DNA of 64,000 nt from JBECKR01 sp040235415 (lineage in GTDB: Bacteria > Acidobacteriota > Polarisedimenticolia > Polarisedimenticolales > Polarisedimenticolaceae), in NCBI GenBank assembly GCA_040235415.1, contig JBECKR010000278.1:4146-68145 (forward strand), written 5' to 3'. Shown here piece after piece: positions 1-8,763 of the stretch (the first letter of the stretch is position 1; every line of letters begins with the position of its first letter). The notes under the pieces were generated by a model. The model was not told the DNA's origin and made no database searches. It saw only the letters and a list, made by a program, of their open reading frames with translations. Both the position numbers and the translations under genes were made by a program.

Positions 1-404
1 CCGATGGGTCCTCGATTCGCCCCCCTGTGCCCTCTGTCCTGAAATCCCTTGCCGCGAAGGAGTCCGGGTTCGGGTGGGTACCGGACCTGCACGGTCACCA
101 TCGCGTTCGACGAATCCTACAACGGTGAAAGCGCCCGCGAGCCCCGGTGCGTTTCGTCACGACGCGGGTCGCGAGGCTTCGCGGCCCTCACGCGCCCCCG
201 AGCGCCGCTCTTCCCGCAGGAGAGTACAGGTTCGCGCCCTGTCGCCGTCACGACGGGCCCCACGAATCGGGGCCGGACAAACGACGTGGTCGCCGGCGAC
301 GAGACTTCCTGCCGAAATGCGCCGGCCTCGTCTCGAAATGCGTGTACTCTGGTGCCCGCTGGCTGCACAACGCAGGCGAATCTCCCCGATAACAGGAGCA
401 CCGG
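1..404. other. Non-coding or unassigned left edge
   Basis: I see no convincing gene here. The open frames on both strands are Arg/Pro/Ser-rich, as is usual for antisense frames in GC-rich DNA, and show no domain. A short inverted repeat at 62-67 and 81-86 (GTCCGG with CCGGAC, 13-base loop) could be the terminator of a gene to the left. A good Shine-Dalgarno (AGGAG, 394-398) closes the stretch before the first gene. Confidence 0.5.
62..86. terminator. Possible terminator hairpin
   Basis: GTCCGG (62-67) pairs perfectly with CCGGAC (81-86) across a 13-base loop. There is no T-run, so this is a weak candidate for the end of a transcript entering from the left. Confidence 0.2.
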
Positions 405-2036
405 ATGACGCGAAGGGACAAAGTCCGGCATTCACTGGCCGCCGCGTGCCTGGGGATGCTCGCCTCGGCGTCGCTGTCCGCAGCCTCGACTCCGGTCGAT
501 ACCTCGACGCTCGCCCGATTCGAGAATTCTTGCGCTCCGGCAGTGCAGTCCCGGCTGACGGAAGGATTCACGCTTCTCCACTGCTTCGAGTATCCGGAGA
601 CGACGCGGATCTTCGATGCGGTCATCGACCAGGATCCCGACTGCGCCATGGCGTACTGGGGAGCGGCGATGAGCGTCTGGCACCCGCTCTGGGCGCCACC
701 GAGCGAGAGCGACCTCGCGCGAGGCGCCGCGCTGCTGAAGAAGACCGACGGACTGGAGATGACGCCCAGGGAAGCCGCGTTCATCGACGCCCTGAAGGCG
801 TTCTTTTCCAGCACGGACACGACGACCCACCGTCAGCGGGCGGCGGCCTTCGAGGCCAAGATGAGCGAGGTCTATGCAGACTATCTGGCCGATCCGGAGG
901 CGACGCTGTTCTATGCGCTGGCCTTGTTGGCGTCGGCGGATCCGCACGACAAGTCCTACGCTCACCAGTACAAGGCGGCGGCCCTGCTCAACTGGATCTA
1001 CACCTCGCGACCGCGGCACCCGGGCGTGCTGCACTACCTGATCCACAGCTACGACTTCCCGGGGCTGGCCCATCTGGCTCTTCCCGCCGCCGAGACGTAC
1101 GCCGATGCCGCGCCGAACTCCACCCACGCCCAGCACATGCCGTCGCACATATTCACTCGCCTGGGCCTGTGGGAGAGGTCGCTCGCGTCGAACCGCGATT
1201 CCACGCGCTCGGCGGCGGACTACACCAAGAGAGCGCACCTGCCGGGGCACTACGACGAGGGTCTACACAGCATGGACTACATGATGTACGCCATGCTTCA
1301 GACGGCGCGGGATGACGAGGCGAAGGCGCTCCTTGCCACGTTGGCGAACATCGACAAGACCGACACCGAGAATTTCAAGGTCGCCTACACGTACGCCGCC
1401 GCACCGGCGCGGTACGCGCTCGAGCGACGGGCGTGGGAAGATGCGAGTGAGCTGCAATTGCTCCGTCCGGACTTCGACTGGAGCAGCTTCGGCTGGGCGG
1501 AGTCGATCCACCATTTCGCGCGCGGCATCGGTGCCGCGCGGAGCGGGCGCGTGGCCCGGGCGCGTGAGGAGCTCGCCGTGATCGAGGGGCTGCGGGACGA
1601 GTTGCCGGCGACCACCCTGCCGTACTGGCGGGAGGAAGTGCAGGTGCACGTCGATGCCGTCAGGTCGTGGATCGTCTTGGCCGAGGGCGAACCGACGGAG
1701 GCGCAGCAGCTGGCATCGGCGGCCGCCGACAGGGAAGACGCCGTCGACAAGCATCCCGTGACGCCCGGGGAGGTCCTGCCGGCGCGAGAGCTCTATGCCG
1801 ACATGCTGCTCGAGACGGGGCGCTACCGCGACGCGCTGGAGCAATACCGTAGGGTTTTGCGCGACTCGCCGAATCGGCTGAACTCCATGCTCGGCGCCGC
1901 CGATGCGGCCGCGGGCATGGGCGAGGCGGAGACGGAGGCGCGGTACCGTGACGCGGTCCGTGAGCAGACGCGGTTCGGAAACCGAGAGCGGAAAGGGTTG
2001 ACACGAGTCGGCGCGCCGGGGAACGTCACGCGATGA
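405..2036 (+). CDS. Secreted tetratricopeptide-repeat protein
   Basis: This 543-residue protein begins with a basic N-terminus and a hydrophobic stretch ending in Ala/Ser around residue 27, which looks like a Sec signal peptide. The rest is helical, with TPR-like units, for example the MAYWGAAMSVWHPLW block near residue 80 and units through to the C-terminus. A His-rich patch (HMPSHIFTRLG, around residue 245) is typical of a group of secreted TPR proteins in Acidobacteria and related phyla whose role is unknown. The start is set by AGGAG at 394-398, six bases before the ATG. A hairpin overlaps the stop codon. It appears to be a single-gene unit. The likely role is a periplasmic protein-protein scaffold; no enzymatic motif is visible. 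Confidence 0.8.
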   Translation: MTRRDKVRHSLAAACLGMLASASLSAASTPVDTSTLARFENSCAPAVQSRLTEGFTLLHCFEYPETTRIFDAVIDQDPDCAMAYWGAAMSVWHPLWAPPSESDLARGAALLKKTDGLEMTPREAAFIDALKAFFSSTDTTTHRQRAAAFEAKMSEVYADYLADPEATLFYALALLASADPHDKSYAHQYKAAALLNWIYTSRPRHPGVLHYLIHSYDFPGLAHLALPAAETYADAAPNSTHAQHMPSHIFTRLGLWERSLASNRDSTRSAADYTKRAHLPGHYDEGLHSMDYMMYAMLQTARDDEAKALLATLANIDKTDTENFKVAYTYAAAPARYALERRAWEDASELQLLRPDFDWSSFGWAESIHHFARGIGAARSGRVARAREELAVIEGLRDELPATTLPYWREEVQVHVDAVRSWIVLAEGEPTEAQQLASAAADREDAVDKHPVTPGEVLPARELYADMLLETGRYRDALEQYRRVLRDSPNRLNSMLGAADAAAGMGEAETEARYRDAVREQTRFGNRERKGLTRVGAPGNVTR

Positions 2037-2050
2037 GCGTCACGACGCTC
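2035..2050 (+). terminator. Hairpin overlapping the stop of the TPR gene
   Basis: GAGCGT (2035-2040) and ACGCTC (2045-2050) form a perfect 6-bp stem with a 4-base loop, followed by a pyrimidine-rich tract (2051-2069). This is plausible as the transcript end for the TPR gene, although it lacks a clean T-run. Confidence 0.4.
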
Positions 2051-2227
2051 CTCGGGTTCTCTTTCCCCTGATTCGCGCCGCTCGCTTCGAGCGCCCACCC
2101 GACCGTCTCGCCCCGCGTCACGGCATGCACCCCGCCGACCCACCTCGACGCCAGACGCGAGGTCGTGACGCCGAGGGGTGTTCCGACCCGGTTGACGGGG
2201 CCCTCCGCCGCCGTTATCGTCTGGCGG

Positions 2228-2584
2228 ATGCTCCGGCAGGCTCACCTCGCGGCACACCGCGTCACCGCGTTTTCGGTGGCGCTCGCTCTCGTTGTCGTGG
2301 GACTCGGGTTGACCGGCGCGTTCGCCGCCGGTCCCGGGGTGTCGGAGGAGCCCTGTTTCGACTGCCCGGGATGCGACTCCGAGGAGTGTCACGAAGGCGA
2401 GGGGCTTCCGCTGAACTCCCATCATCACTGCTGCACGACCTCCTGCCTGTCCCACGCTCCGGCGGCGCTGTCCTCGGCGCGCGCGGCCGCGCCGCCCGTG
2501 CTCGTGGGGCCGATGGTCCGGACCGTGCCCGTGGCCGTCACGAGCCGCGCGCCCGAGACGCCCTATCGGCCGCCGCGGGTTTGA
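2228..2584 (+). CDS. Small exported Cys/His-rich protein upstream of the metal efflux genes
   Basis: This 118-residue protein has an N-terminal hydrophobic segment (about residues 11-32), likely a signal peptide. It is followed by a dense cluster of metal ligands: CFDCPGCDSEEC, then HHHCC, then CLSH. The remainder is Ala/Pro/Val-rich. I chose the internal ATG at 2228 because the upstream in-frame start at 2165 would place a charged, Pro-rich stretch before the signal sequence. It lies 84 bases upstream of a CzcC-like gene on the same strand, so a role in binding or sensing periplasmic metal for the efflux pump is a reasonable inference. By position it recalls the CopL and DUF2946 small proteins that accompany metal-resistance loci, but I cannot confirm membership. 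Confidence 0.65.
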   Translation: MLRQAHLAAHRVTAFSVALALVVVGLGLTGAFAAGPGVSEEPCFDCPGCDSEECHEGEGLPLNSHHHCCTTSCLSHAPAALSSARAAAPPVLVGPMVRTVPVAVTSRAPETPYRPPRV

Positions 2585-2668
2585 CCTCCGCTCGTTGACG
2601 TTCTCCGGGCCGGTCGAATCCGGCTCGCCCGTCCGACGTTCGCCCGTTCGAACGAGTGAGGTCTCCCG

Positions 2669-3925
2669 ATGCGCGTTTCCATCGCGGTGCTCGGCACGAT
2701 CGTGTTGTTGTCGTCGCCCGTCGTCGCAGAGCCGCCCCACGTCTCGTACACGATCGAGGACCTGAAGCGCATCGCGCGGTCGGTCCATCCGACGCTCGCC
2801 GCCGTCGAGGCCGGCGTCGAGGAGGCAGAGGGTGTGCTGCGCCGATCGCGGGCCTACCCGAACCCCGGCTTCGCGGTCGCGGCGGGTCGGGGTAGGCCGC
2901 GTGACGGCGGCGATGCGAGGTCCGAGTCGTCGTTCGAGCTGGTCCAACCGATCGAGCTGCCGGGCGTCCGGAAGTGGCGCGCCCGCGTCGCGGAGCTTGG
3001 CCTCGAGGGCGCCGGGCTCGAGCGCGCGGTGGCGGAGTCGGTGGTCGACGCCTCGGTGGCCCGCCTGGCCCACACGGTTCAAGGGGAAAGCCGGCGGGTC
3101 GAGATCGCTCGGGAGAGCGCCCGCGTCGCGGAGCGGCTGCACGAGCTTCTGGCGCGTCGCGTCGAGCTCGGCGAGTCGTCGCCTCTCGAGGCCGTGAAGG
3201 CGCGCGCCGAAGCGTTCGCGCGGCGGCGGGATCTGCTCGACGCGACGAGCGCGCTCGCCGCCGTGCGTTCGGCGCTGGACGTGTTCTGCGGGCATCGGCT
3301 CGGGGATCGATTCGAGGTCGTCGACGTGCCGGACCCGACGCGACCCCCGGAGCTGCCGGCCGATCTCGTCGCGCGCATGAGAGCAGGCAACCCCGTGCTC
3401 GCCCGGGCCGAGGTCGCCGTCCGGCAGGCCGAAGCCATGATCGGGTCCGAGAAGAAGTCGACGCTGCCGAGGATCGATGTCTTCGCCGGTCACGACACCG
3501 AGCTCGACCGGACCGCGACGAACGTGGGTGTCGCCCTCACGATCCCGCTCTGGAACCGCAACCGGGGCGCGATCGATACGGCGACGGCGAAACGCCTTCG
3601 GGCGGCTCGCGAAAAGGACGCGTTGGACGTCGGGCTGGCGACCGAGCTGTCTCGGGCCGCGACGGAGTATCGGAGGGCTCGCGCCGCGATCGAGCTGCAT
3701 CTCGAGGGATGGACCGCGGCGGCGGAGGAGTCCTTGCGCATCGCGACGTTCAGCTTCGAGAACGGCGAGGCGGCGCTTCTCGACGTGCTGGATGCCCAGC
3801 GCTCGAGCCTCGACGTGCAACTCGCCGAAGTCAACGCCCGGACCGCGTTGCGGCTCGCCCGTGCGGAGATCGAGCGGCTGATCGGCGGGTCGATCGAGAT
3901 GGAGACGAACCATGAAACGCCTTGA
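2669..3925 (+). CDS. czcC: TolC-family outer-membrane factor of a heavy-metal RND pump (CzcC-like)
   Basis: This 418-residue protein has a signal peptide (hydrophobic residues 4-20) and two OEP/TolC repeats: long Ala/Arg/Glu-rich helices with the conserved Y/N-P-G motif (RAYPNPGFAV, about residues 60-70) and, in the second half, the TIPLWNRNRGAI segment typical of CzcC/CusC. It would form the outer-membrane channel that completes the envelope-spanning pump. Length is normal for the family. GAGG at 2658-2661 precedes the ATG. Its end overlaps the start of the adaptor gene by 14 bases, so the two are translated from one mRNA. The assignment rests on family features plus the operon order C-B-A, which is the classical czc order. 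Confidence 0.88.
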   Translation: MRVSIAVLGTIVLLSSPVVAEPPHVSYTIEDLKRIARSVHPTLAAVEAGVEEAEGVLRRSRAYPNPGFAVAAGRGRPRDGGDARSESSFELVQPIELPGVRKWRARVAELGLEGAGLERAVAESVVDASVARLAHTVQGESRRVEIARESARVAERLHELLARRVELGESSPLEAVKARAEAFARRRDLLDATSALAAVRSALDVFCGHRLGDRFEVVDVPDPTRPPELPADLVARMRAGNPVLARAEVAVRQAEAMIGSEKKSTLPRIDVFAGHDTELDRTATNVGVALTIPLWNRNRGAIDTATAKRLRAAREKDALDVGLATELSRAATEYRRARAAIELHLEGWTAAAEESLRIATFSFENGEAALLDVLDAQRSSLDVQLAEVNARTALRLARAEIERLIGGSIEMETNHETP

Positions 3926-5117
3926 GGCAGGACTCGCCGTGGCGATCCTCGTGTCGCTGCTGACGTTGGCCCTCGCTTGCACGAGCCCTGCTCCCGAGAG
4001 CGGCGAGGGCGGCCACGAGGACCATGACGAAGATCGACACGTCGAGCGGGTGAGCCTCACCGAGCAGGCTTACGCAACGAGCGGAATCTCGGTGGCGCCG
4101 GTCGAGCTGCGTGCGCTCACCTCGAGTGTGCGGGTGACCGGGACCCTGTCCTACGACGAGCGGAAGATGGCGATCGCCACGGCGCGTATCGGCGGTCGCA
4201 TCACGAGGGTCGTGGCCGATTACGGACAGCACGTCGCGGAAGGCGTCGCGCTGGCCTGGATCGACAGCCCGGAGCTCGGCGCCGCCCAGGCCGACTACCG
4301 CCGGGCGGTCAGCATGACCCGACTGCGCGAGGCGGAGTACGACCGCGCGCTGCTGCTCGTCGAGGGCCGGGCGATCAGCCGCGGCGAGTTGTTGCGCCGC
4401 GAGGCGGATCTGCGAGCCACGGAAGCCGACCTCCAGACGGCCGAACAGAAGCTGCACATCTTGGGGCTGTCCCAGGACGACGTGGCGGCCCTGTCCGCGA
4501 ACGGCTCCGAAGCCGGCCACGTCTACCCCGTCCGGGCGCCCCTCGGCGGCCGGGTGACCGAGCGCCGGGCCGTCCCGGGGCGGGTGGTCGAGCCCGACGA
4601 AGAGCTGTTCACGATCGCCTCGCTCGACACGTTGTGGCTCTTCCTGCAGGTGTTCGAGAAGGACCTGCCGTCGATCGCCGAGGGCGCCGCCGTCACGCTG
4701 ACCTGCGAGTCCCATCCCGACGAACGCTTCCGCGGCACGATCGACTTCGTCGGCGAGGTGCTCGATCCGCACAGCCGCACGGTTTCCGCGAGAGCGGTCA
4801 TCGAGAACCGCCACGGGGACCTGAGGCCGGGGATGTTCGTCTACGCGACGATCGAGATCGAGCCACGGCCGGAAACGGTCGCCACGGGTCTGACGGTTCC
4901 GGTGCGCGCCGTCACCGAGATCGACGGTGCCAGCGCGGTCTTCGTCGAGGTGGGCGAGCGCACGTTCGAGATCCGTGAGATCGAGCCGGGCCGGACGGCG
5001 GGCGAGTGGATCGAGGTTCTCGCCGGCGTGACGGAGGGGGAGCTCGTCGCGGTCTCGGGCGTGTTCACGCTCAAGTCGGAGGTCCGGAAGGGCGGCCTCG
5101 AAGGGCACGAACACTGA
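3912..5117 (+). CDS. czcB: Periplasmic adaptor lipoprotein of a heavy-metal RND pump (CzcB-like)
   Basis: This 401-residue membrane-fusion protein links the inner-membrane pump to the outer-membrane channel. A lipobox (LTLALAC, Cys23) follows a hydrophobic signal, and the mature N-terminus carries a His/Asp/Glu stretch (GGHEDHDEDRH), suited to loose metal capture. The barrel-sandwich motif lies at about residues 90-115, a coiled-coil hairpin at about 120-180 and the second lipoyl half (YPVRAPLGGRVTER) around residue 205, followed by a beta-barrel domain. The gene overlaps the upstream TolC gene by 14 bases and the downstream pump gene by one base (TGATG), which indicates translational coupling. 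Substrate specificity (Co/Zn/Cd versus Cu/Ag) cannot be decided from this sequence alone. Confidence 0.88.
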   Translation: MKRLEAGLAVAILVSLLTLALACTSPAPESGEGGHEDHDEDRHVERVSLTEQAYATSGISVAPVELRALTSSVRVTGTLSYDERKMAIATARIGGRITRVVADYGQHVAEGVALAWIDSPELGAAQADYRRAVSMTRLREAEYDRALLLVEGRAISRGELLRREADLRATEADLQTAEQKLHILGLSQDDVAALSANGSEAGHVYPVRAPLGGRVTERRAVPGRVVEPDEELFTIASLDTLWLFLQVFEKDLPSIAEGAAVTLTCESHPDERFRGTIDFVGEVLDPHSRTVSARAVIENRHGDLRPGMFVYATIEIEPRPETVATGLTVPVRAVTEIDGASAVFVEVGERTFEIREIEPGRTAGEWIEVLAGVTEGELVAVSGVFTLKSEVRKGGLEGHEH

Positions 5118-8100
5118 TGGCCACGCGGCTGATCGAATGGGCCCTCGCGAACCGGCTGTTCGTGCTGCTGCTGGTCGCGATCCTCGTCGCGGGCGGGCTG
5201 TTCGCCATGAACCGGCTGCCGATCGACGCCGTGCCCGACGTCACCAACGTGCAGGTCCAGATCGTGACCTCCGCCCCGGCGCTGGGGCCGGTCGAGGTCG
5301 AACAGTACCTGACCTACCCGGTCGAGGCCGCGATGAGCGGGCTTCCGGACGTCACGGAGCTGCGTTCGATTTCGCGGTACGGCATTTCCTCGGTCACGGT
5401 CGTGTTCGAGGACGGCACGCCGCTTTTCTTCGCGCGGCAGCTCGTGCAGGAACGGCTGCCGGAAGCGCGCGACAGGATCCCCCCGGGGTTCGGCAGCCCC
5501 GAGATGGTCCCCCCGACCACCGGCCTCGGGGAGATCTTCCACTTCACGGTCGAGTCGAATGAGTTGTCGCCGATGGAGCTGCGGAGCCTGCTCGACTGGC
5601 AGATCGCGTTCCGTCTGCGCCAGGTGCCGGGCGTCGTCGAGGTCAATGCCTGGGGCGGGCTGGCGAAGCAGTTCCAGGTCGAGGTCCGGCCGGAGAAGCT
5701 GGTCGCACACGGCATCTCGCTCGCCGCCGTCTTCGAGGCCGTCGAGAAGAACAATGCGATGGCCGGCAGCGCCTACCTGGAGCGCGATCGCGAGCAGCTG
5801 CTGATTCGCGGCGAGGGGCTGATCGGCTCGATCGGCGACCTCGAGGAGGTCGTCGTCGCGGTCCGTGAAGGGACCCCGATCCGGGTGCGGGAAGTGGCCC
5901 GCGTCGTCGAGGGTGCGATGCCGCGTCGCGGAGCCGCGACCGCAGACGGTCGTGGAGAAACGGTGATCGGGCTCGTTCAGATGCTGGCGGGCGAGAACGC
6001 GCTCGACGTGACCCGTCGGGTCAAGACCCGACTCGCCGACATCGAGCACGACCTCCCACAAGGCGTGAACATCCGCCCGTACTACGACCGCACCGAGCTG
6101 GTCCGGCGCTCCATCCGGACCGTGATCACCAACCTGACCGAAGGCGGTCTGCTGGTCGTCGTCGTGCTGCTGTTGCTGCTCGGAAGCATGCGCGGAGGGT
6201 TGATCGTCGCGGCCGCCATTCCGTTGTCGATGCTGTTCGCGTTCTGCGGGATGTGGATCGGCGGCATATCCGGCAACCTGATGAGTCTCGGCGCCATCGA
6301 CTTCGGGCTGATCGTCGACGGCTCGGTGGTCATGGTCGAGAACGTCGTGCGGCGGTTGTCGGGTCGACGCGAACCCGGTGCTACGGTGCTCGATACCGTC
6401 CGCCGAGCCGCCATCGAGGTCGGCCGCCCGGTGACGTTCGCGGTCGCGATCATCATCATCGTCTACCTGCCGATCCTCACCCTGACCGGAACCGAGGGGA
6501 GGATGTTCCGGCCGATGGCGTGGACGGTGGTGTTCGCCCTGGCGGGATCGTTGCTGCTGTCGCTGACCGTGATGCCGGTGCTCTCCAGCCTCGCGTTCCG
6601 CAAGGGAGTGGTCGAGCGCGAGACCCGCGTCATCGCGTTCGTTCGACGCCGGTACCGTCCGACGCTGGCCTGGGCTCTGCGGAGGCGGTGGATCGTCGTT
6701 GCCGGCGCACTCGCGGCCGTGATCGGCGCCGGGGTGTTGTTCCCGTTCCTCGGCGGGGAGTTCCTGCCGACGCTGGACGAAGGGGACGTGGTCGTACAGA
6801 CGCTTCGCCTGCAAAGCTCCTCCATGACCCACTCGGTCGAGGCGGGACAACAGGTGGAGCGCGTGCTGCTCGAGTTCCCGGAGGTCGAGCACGTGGTGAC
6901 CCGTATCGGGTCTCCCGAGGTCGCCACCGACGTCATGGGAATCGAACTCTCCGACGTGTTCGTCGGTCTCGAGCCGAAGAAGGAATGGAAATCCGGCCGG
7001 ACCAAGGCCCAACTCGTCGAGGCGATGGCGGAATCCCTGGAGGAGCGGGTTCCGGGCATGGGATTCTCGTTCACCCAGCCGATCGAGATGCGCTTCAACG
7101 AGCTCATCGCGGGCGTCCGGTCCGACGTCGCGGTCAGCGTGTTCGGAGACGACCTCGACGTCCTGGAGCGCCTGGGCCGACAGGTCGCCGACCGGCTCCG
7201 CGAGGTTCCCGGCGCGGCCGACGTGCGCGCCGACCAGGTCCAGGGGCTGCCCGTGCTGCGCATCGTGCTCGACCACGCCCGGATCGCCCGCTACGGCATC
7301 CAGGTCGACGACGTGCTCGGCGCCGTCGAGGCGATCCGTGCCGGTCGGGTCGTCGGTGTCGTCATGGACGGGGTGCGACGGTACGACATCGTCGTCAAGT
7401 TCGCCCTTCCGCTCCAGGCCGACCTCGAAGCGATCCGGAATCTCCCGGTGATGGATCCCGACGGCCACGCGGTGCCGCTGGCGCAGCTCGCGGAGATCCG
7501 GGTCGAGCAAGGTCCGGCACAGATCAGCCGGGAGTTCGGTCAGCGTCGCCTCAACGTCGAGGCGAATGTTCGCGGCCGGGATCTGGACTCGTTCGTGCGC
7601 GAAGCCCGCGAAGTGCTCGACGCCGGGCTGGTCAAGCCCGACGGCTACTACCTCGAATGGGGCGGCGCGTTCGAGCAGCTCGAACGGGGGCGGAATCGAC
7701 TCCTCGTCGTCGTGCCGATCGCCCTGTTCGCGATCTTCGCCCTGCTGTACGCCGCCTTCGGATCGGTGCGCCACGCGCTGTTGATTCTCACCGGCGTGCC
7801 GCTCGCCGCCGTCGGTGGGGTTGCGGCCCTGTGGCTCCGCGGCATCCCGTTCTCGATCTCTGCCGGCGTCGGGTTCATCGCCCTGTTCGGTGTTGCGGTG
7901 CTGAACGGCGTGGTGATGGTCTCGGCGATCCGCCGCTTTGAGGGCGAGGGGCGCGAGCTTCGAGAGGCCGTCGAGTCGGGCGCCTCGGAGCGTCTGCGCC
8001 CGGTCCTGATGACGGCGCTCGTGGCCTCGCTCGGGTTCGTCCCGATGGCCCTCTCGACGTCGGCAGGCGCCGAGGTTCAGAGGTCGCTGGCCACCGTGGT

Positions 8101-8191
8101 CATCGGAGGGTTGATCTCGTCGACGTTGCTGACGCTGGTCGTTCTGCCGACGTTGTACGCATGGGGAGGGGAGCGGAAGCGGGCTTCTTGA
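5117..8191 (+). CDS. czcA: Heavy-metal efflux RND transporter (CzcA/CusA family)
   Basis: This 1024-residue inner-membrane proton/metal antiporter has the usual family length. The start is the ATG at 5117, which overlaps the adaptor stop codon. TM1 lies at about residues 10-30, followed by the first large periplasmic loop (PIDAVPDVTNVQVQI). The diagnostic HME-RND sequence in TM4, DFGLIVDGSVVMVEN, is intact, with Asp395, Asp401 and Glu408 in the positions used for proton or metal coupling in CzcA. A second periplasmic domain and a second TM bundle ending in FVPMALS and VLPTLYAW complete the fold. No metal-responsive regulator (CzcRS, MerR, ArsR) is encoded beside it within the window. The 3' end runs directly into an atypical low-GC patch. 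Confidence 0.93.
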   Translation: MATRLIEWALANRLFVLLLVAILVAGGLFAMNRLPIDAVPDVTNVQVQIVTSAPALGPVEVEQYLTYPVEAAMSGLPDVTELRSISRYGISSVTVVFEDGTPLFFARQLVQERLPEARDRIPPGFGSPEMVPPTTGLGEIFHFTVESNELSPMELRSLLDWQIAFRLRQVPGVVEVNAWGGLAKQFQVEVRPEKLVAHGISLAAVFEAVEKNNAMAGSAYLERDREQLLIRGEGLIGSIGDLEEVVVAVREGTPIRVREVARVVEGAMPRRGAATADGRGETVIGLVQMLAGENALDVTRRVKTRLADIEHDLPQGVNIRPYYDRTELVRRSIRTVITNLTEGGLLVVVVLLLLLGSMRGGLIVAAAIPLSMLFAFCGMWIGGISGNLMSLGAIDFGLIVDGSVVMVENVVRRLSGRREPGATVLDTVRRAAIEVGRPVTFAVAIIIIVYLPILTLTGTEGRMFRPMAWTVVFALAGSLLLSLTVMPVLSSLAFRKGVVERETRVIAFVRRRYRPTLAWALRRRWIVVAGALAAVIGAGVLFPFLGGEFLPTLDEGDVVVQTLRLQSSSMTHSVEAGQQVERVLLEFPEVEHVVTRIGSPEVATDVMGIELSDVFVGLEPKKEWKSGRTKAQLVEAMAESLEERVPGMGFSFTQPIEMRFNELIAGVRSDVAVSVFGDDLDVLERLGRQVADRLREVPGAADVRADQVQGLPVLRIVLDHARIARYGIQVDDVLGAVEAIRAGRVVGVVMDGVRRYDIVVKFALPLQADLEAIRNLPVMDPDGHAVPLAQLAEIRVEQGPAQISREFGQRRLNVEANVRGRDLDSFVREAREVLDAGLVKPDGYYLEWGGAFEQLERGRNRLLVVVPIALFAIFALLYAAFGSVRHALLILTGVPLAAVGGVAALWLRGIPFSISAGVGFIALFGVAVLNGVVMVSAIRRFEGEGRELREAVESGASERLRPVLMTALVASLGFVPMALSTSAGAEVQRSLATVVIGGLISSTLLTLVVLPTLYAWGGERKRAS

Positions 8192-8243
8192 AAACACCCT
8201 CCACGGCGCCGGCTTCTCTGAGGCGCGCTACGGCGGGCTGCGA

Positions 8244-8426
8244 GTGTCAGCACTGTCGGATCTGCCCAAAGGCCGCCACGGAGAACGGGTAGCGAGCTGG
8301 CCCGACTACTTCCGACGGCGGATGGCAGAGAACAAGGTGCGGCGCGAGCTCGGCGAAGGTGTGCTGTCGTTCGAGGATTGGCGAACACAATACGGCCGGG
8401 CCGATCAGGGATTAGCAAGTAGCTGA
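8244..8426 (+). CDS. Small hypothetical protein, possibly a gene fragment
   Basis: This frame of 60 residues has a GTG start, and the open frame continues upstream without an obvious better start. The protein is soluble and charged (YFRRRMAENKVRRELGEG, then SFEDWRTQYG) and reads like real coding sequence rather than antisense shadow. I recognise no family. It may be the 3' remnant of a gene truncated when the neighbouring low-GC segment arrived. No convincing ribosome-binding site is visible. Confidence 0.3.
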   Translation: MSALSDLPKGRHGERVASWPDYFRRRMAENKVRRELGEGVLSFEDWRTQYGRADQGLASS

Positions 8427-8763
8427 AAAGGTCTGCTCACGCCTTCCATACTAGTTTCTCGTGAGAATGGGAGAAGCGGACGAGTCCTCGCGGCAACCGT
8501 CAGCAAGGCACGAAGTGGAGCCGGGCTACAGAGAAGTTCTCGCGGCTCCATATCTCACCATCCTGCAAGTCGCAGATCGTCAGGTACTCAGCGCACCGCC
8601 TCCGCCTAGAGTCCGAACCAGATATTGCTTTTCGAATCAAACTACCGTAAACAAGGCGCATGTGGGGTCGGTCGCCATCGCACATCAAGACGCGACCATC
8701 CCCGGTTTCTTGTGATCGCTCCGAACCGACACCCGTGAAGCACAGTCAACCGCTGAGATACCG
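8427..8763. other. Non-coding stretch of atypical composition
   Basis: This segment is clearly richer in A and T than the flanking metal-efflux and kinase genes. It contains no frame with a recognisable domain on either strand. It forms the left part of an apparently acquired patch that includes the patatin gene. Confidence 0.4.

Noticed and set aside
49..431. Small frames on both strands at the left edge
   Set aside because: They overlap on several frames and lack ribosome-binding sites, hydrophobic segments or domains.
1823..4060. Minus-strand open frame of ~745 codons
   Set aside because: It is opposite the TPR and TolC-like genes, has low-complexity Arg-rich composition and shows no recognisable motif.
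4841..8197. Minus-strand open frame of ~1118 codons opposite the metal pump gene
   Set aside because: It is Arg/His/Asp-rich without domains, the usual antisense shadow of GC-rich coding DNA; the plus-strand RND protein is unmistakable.
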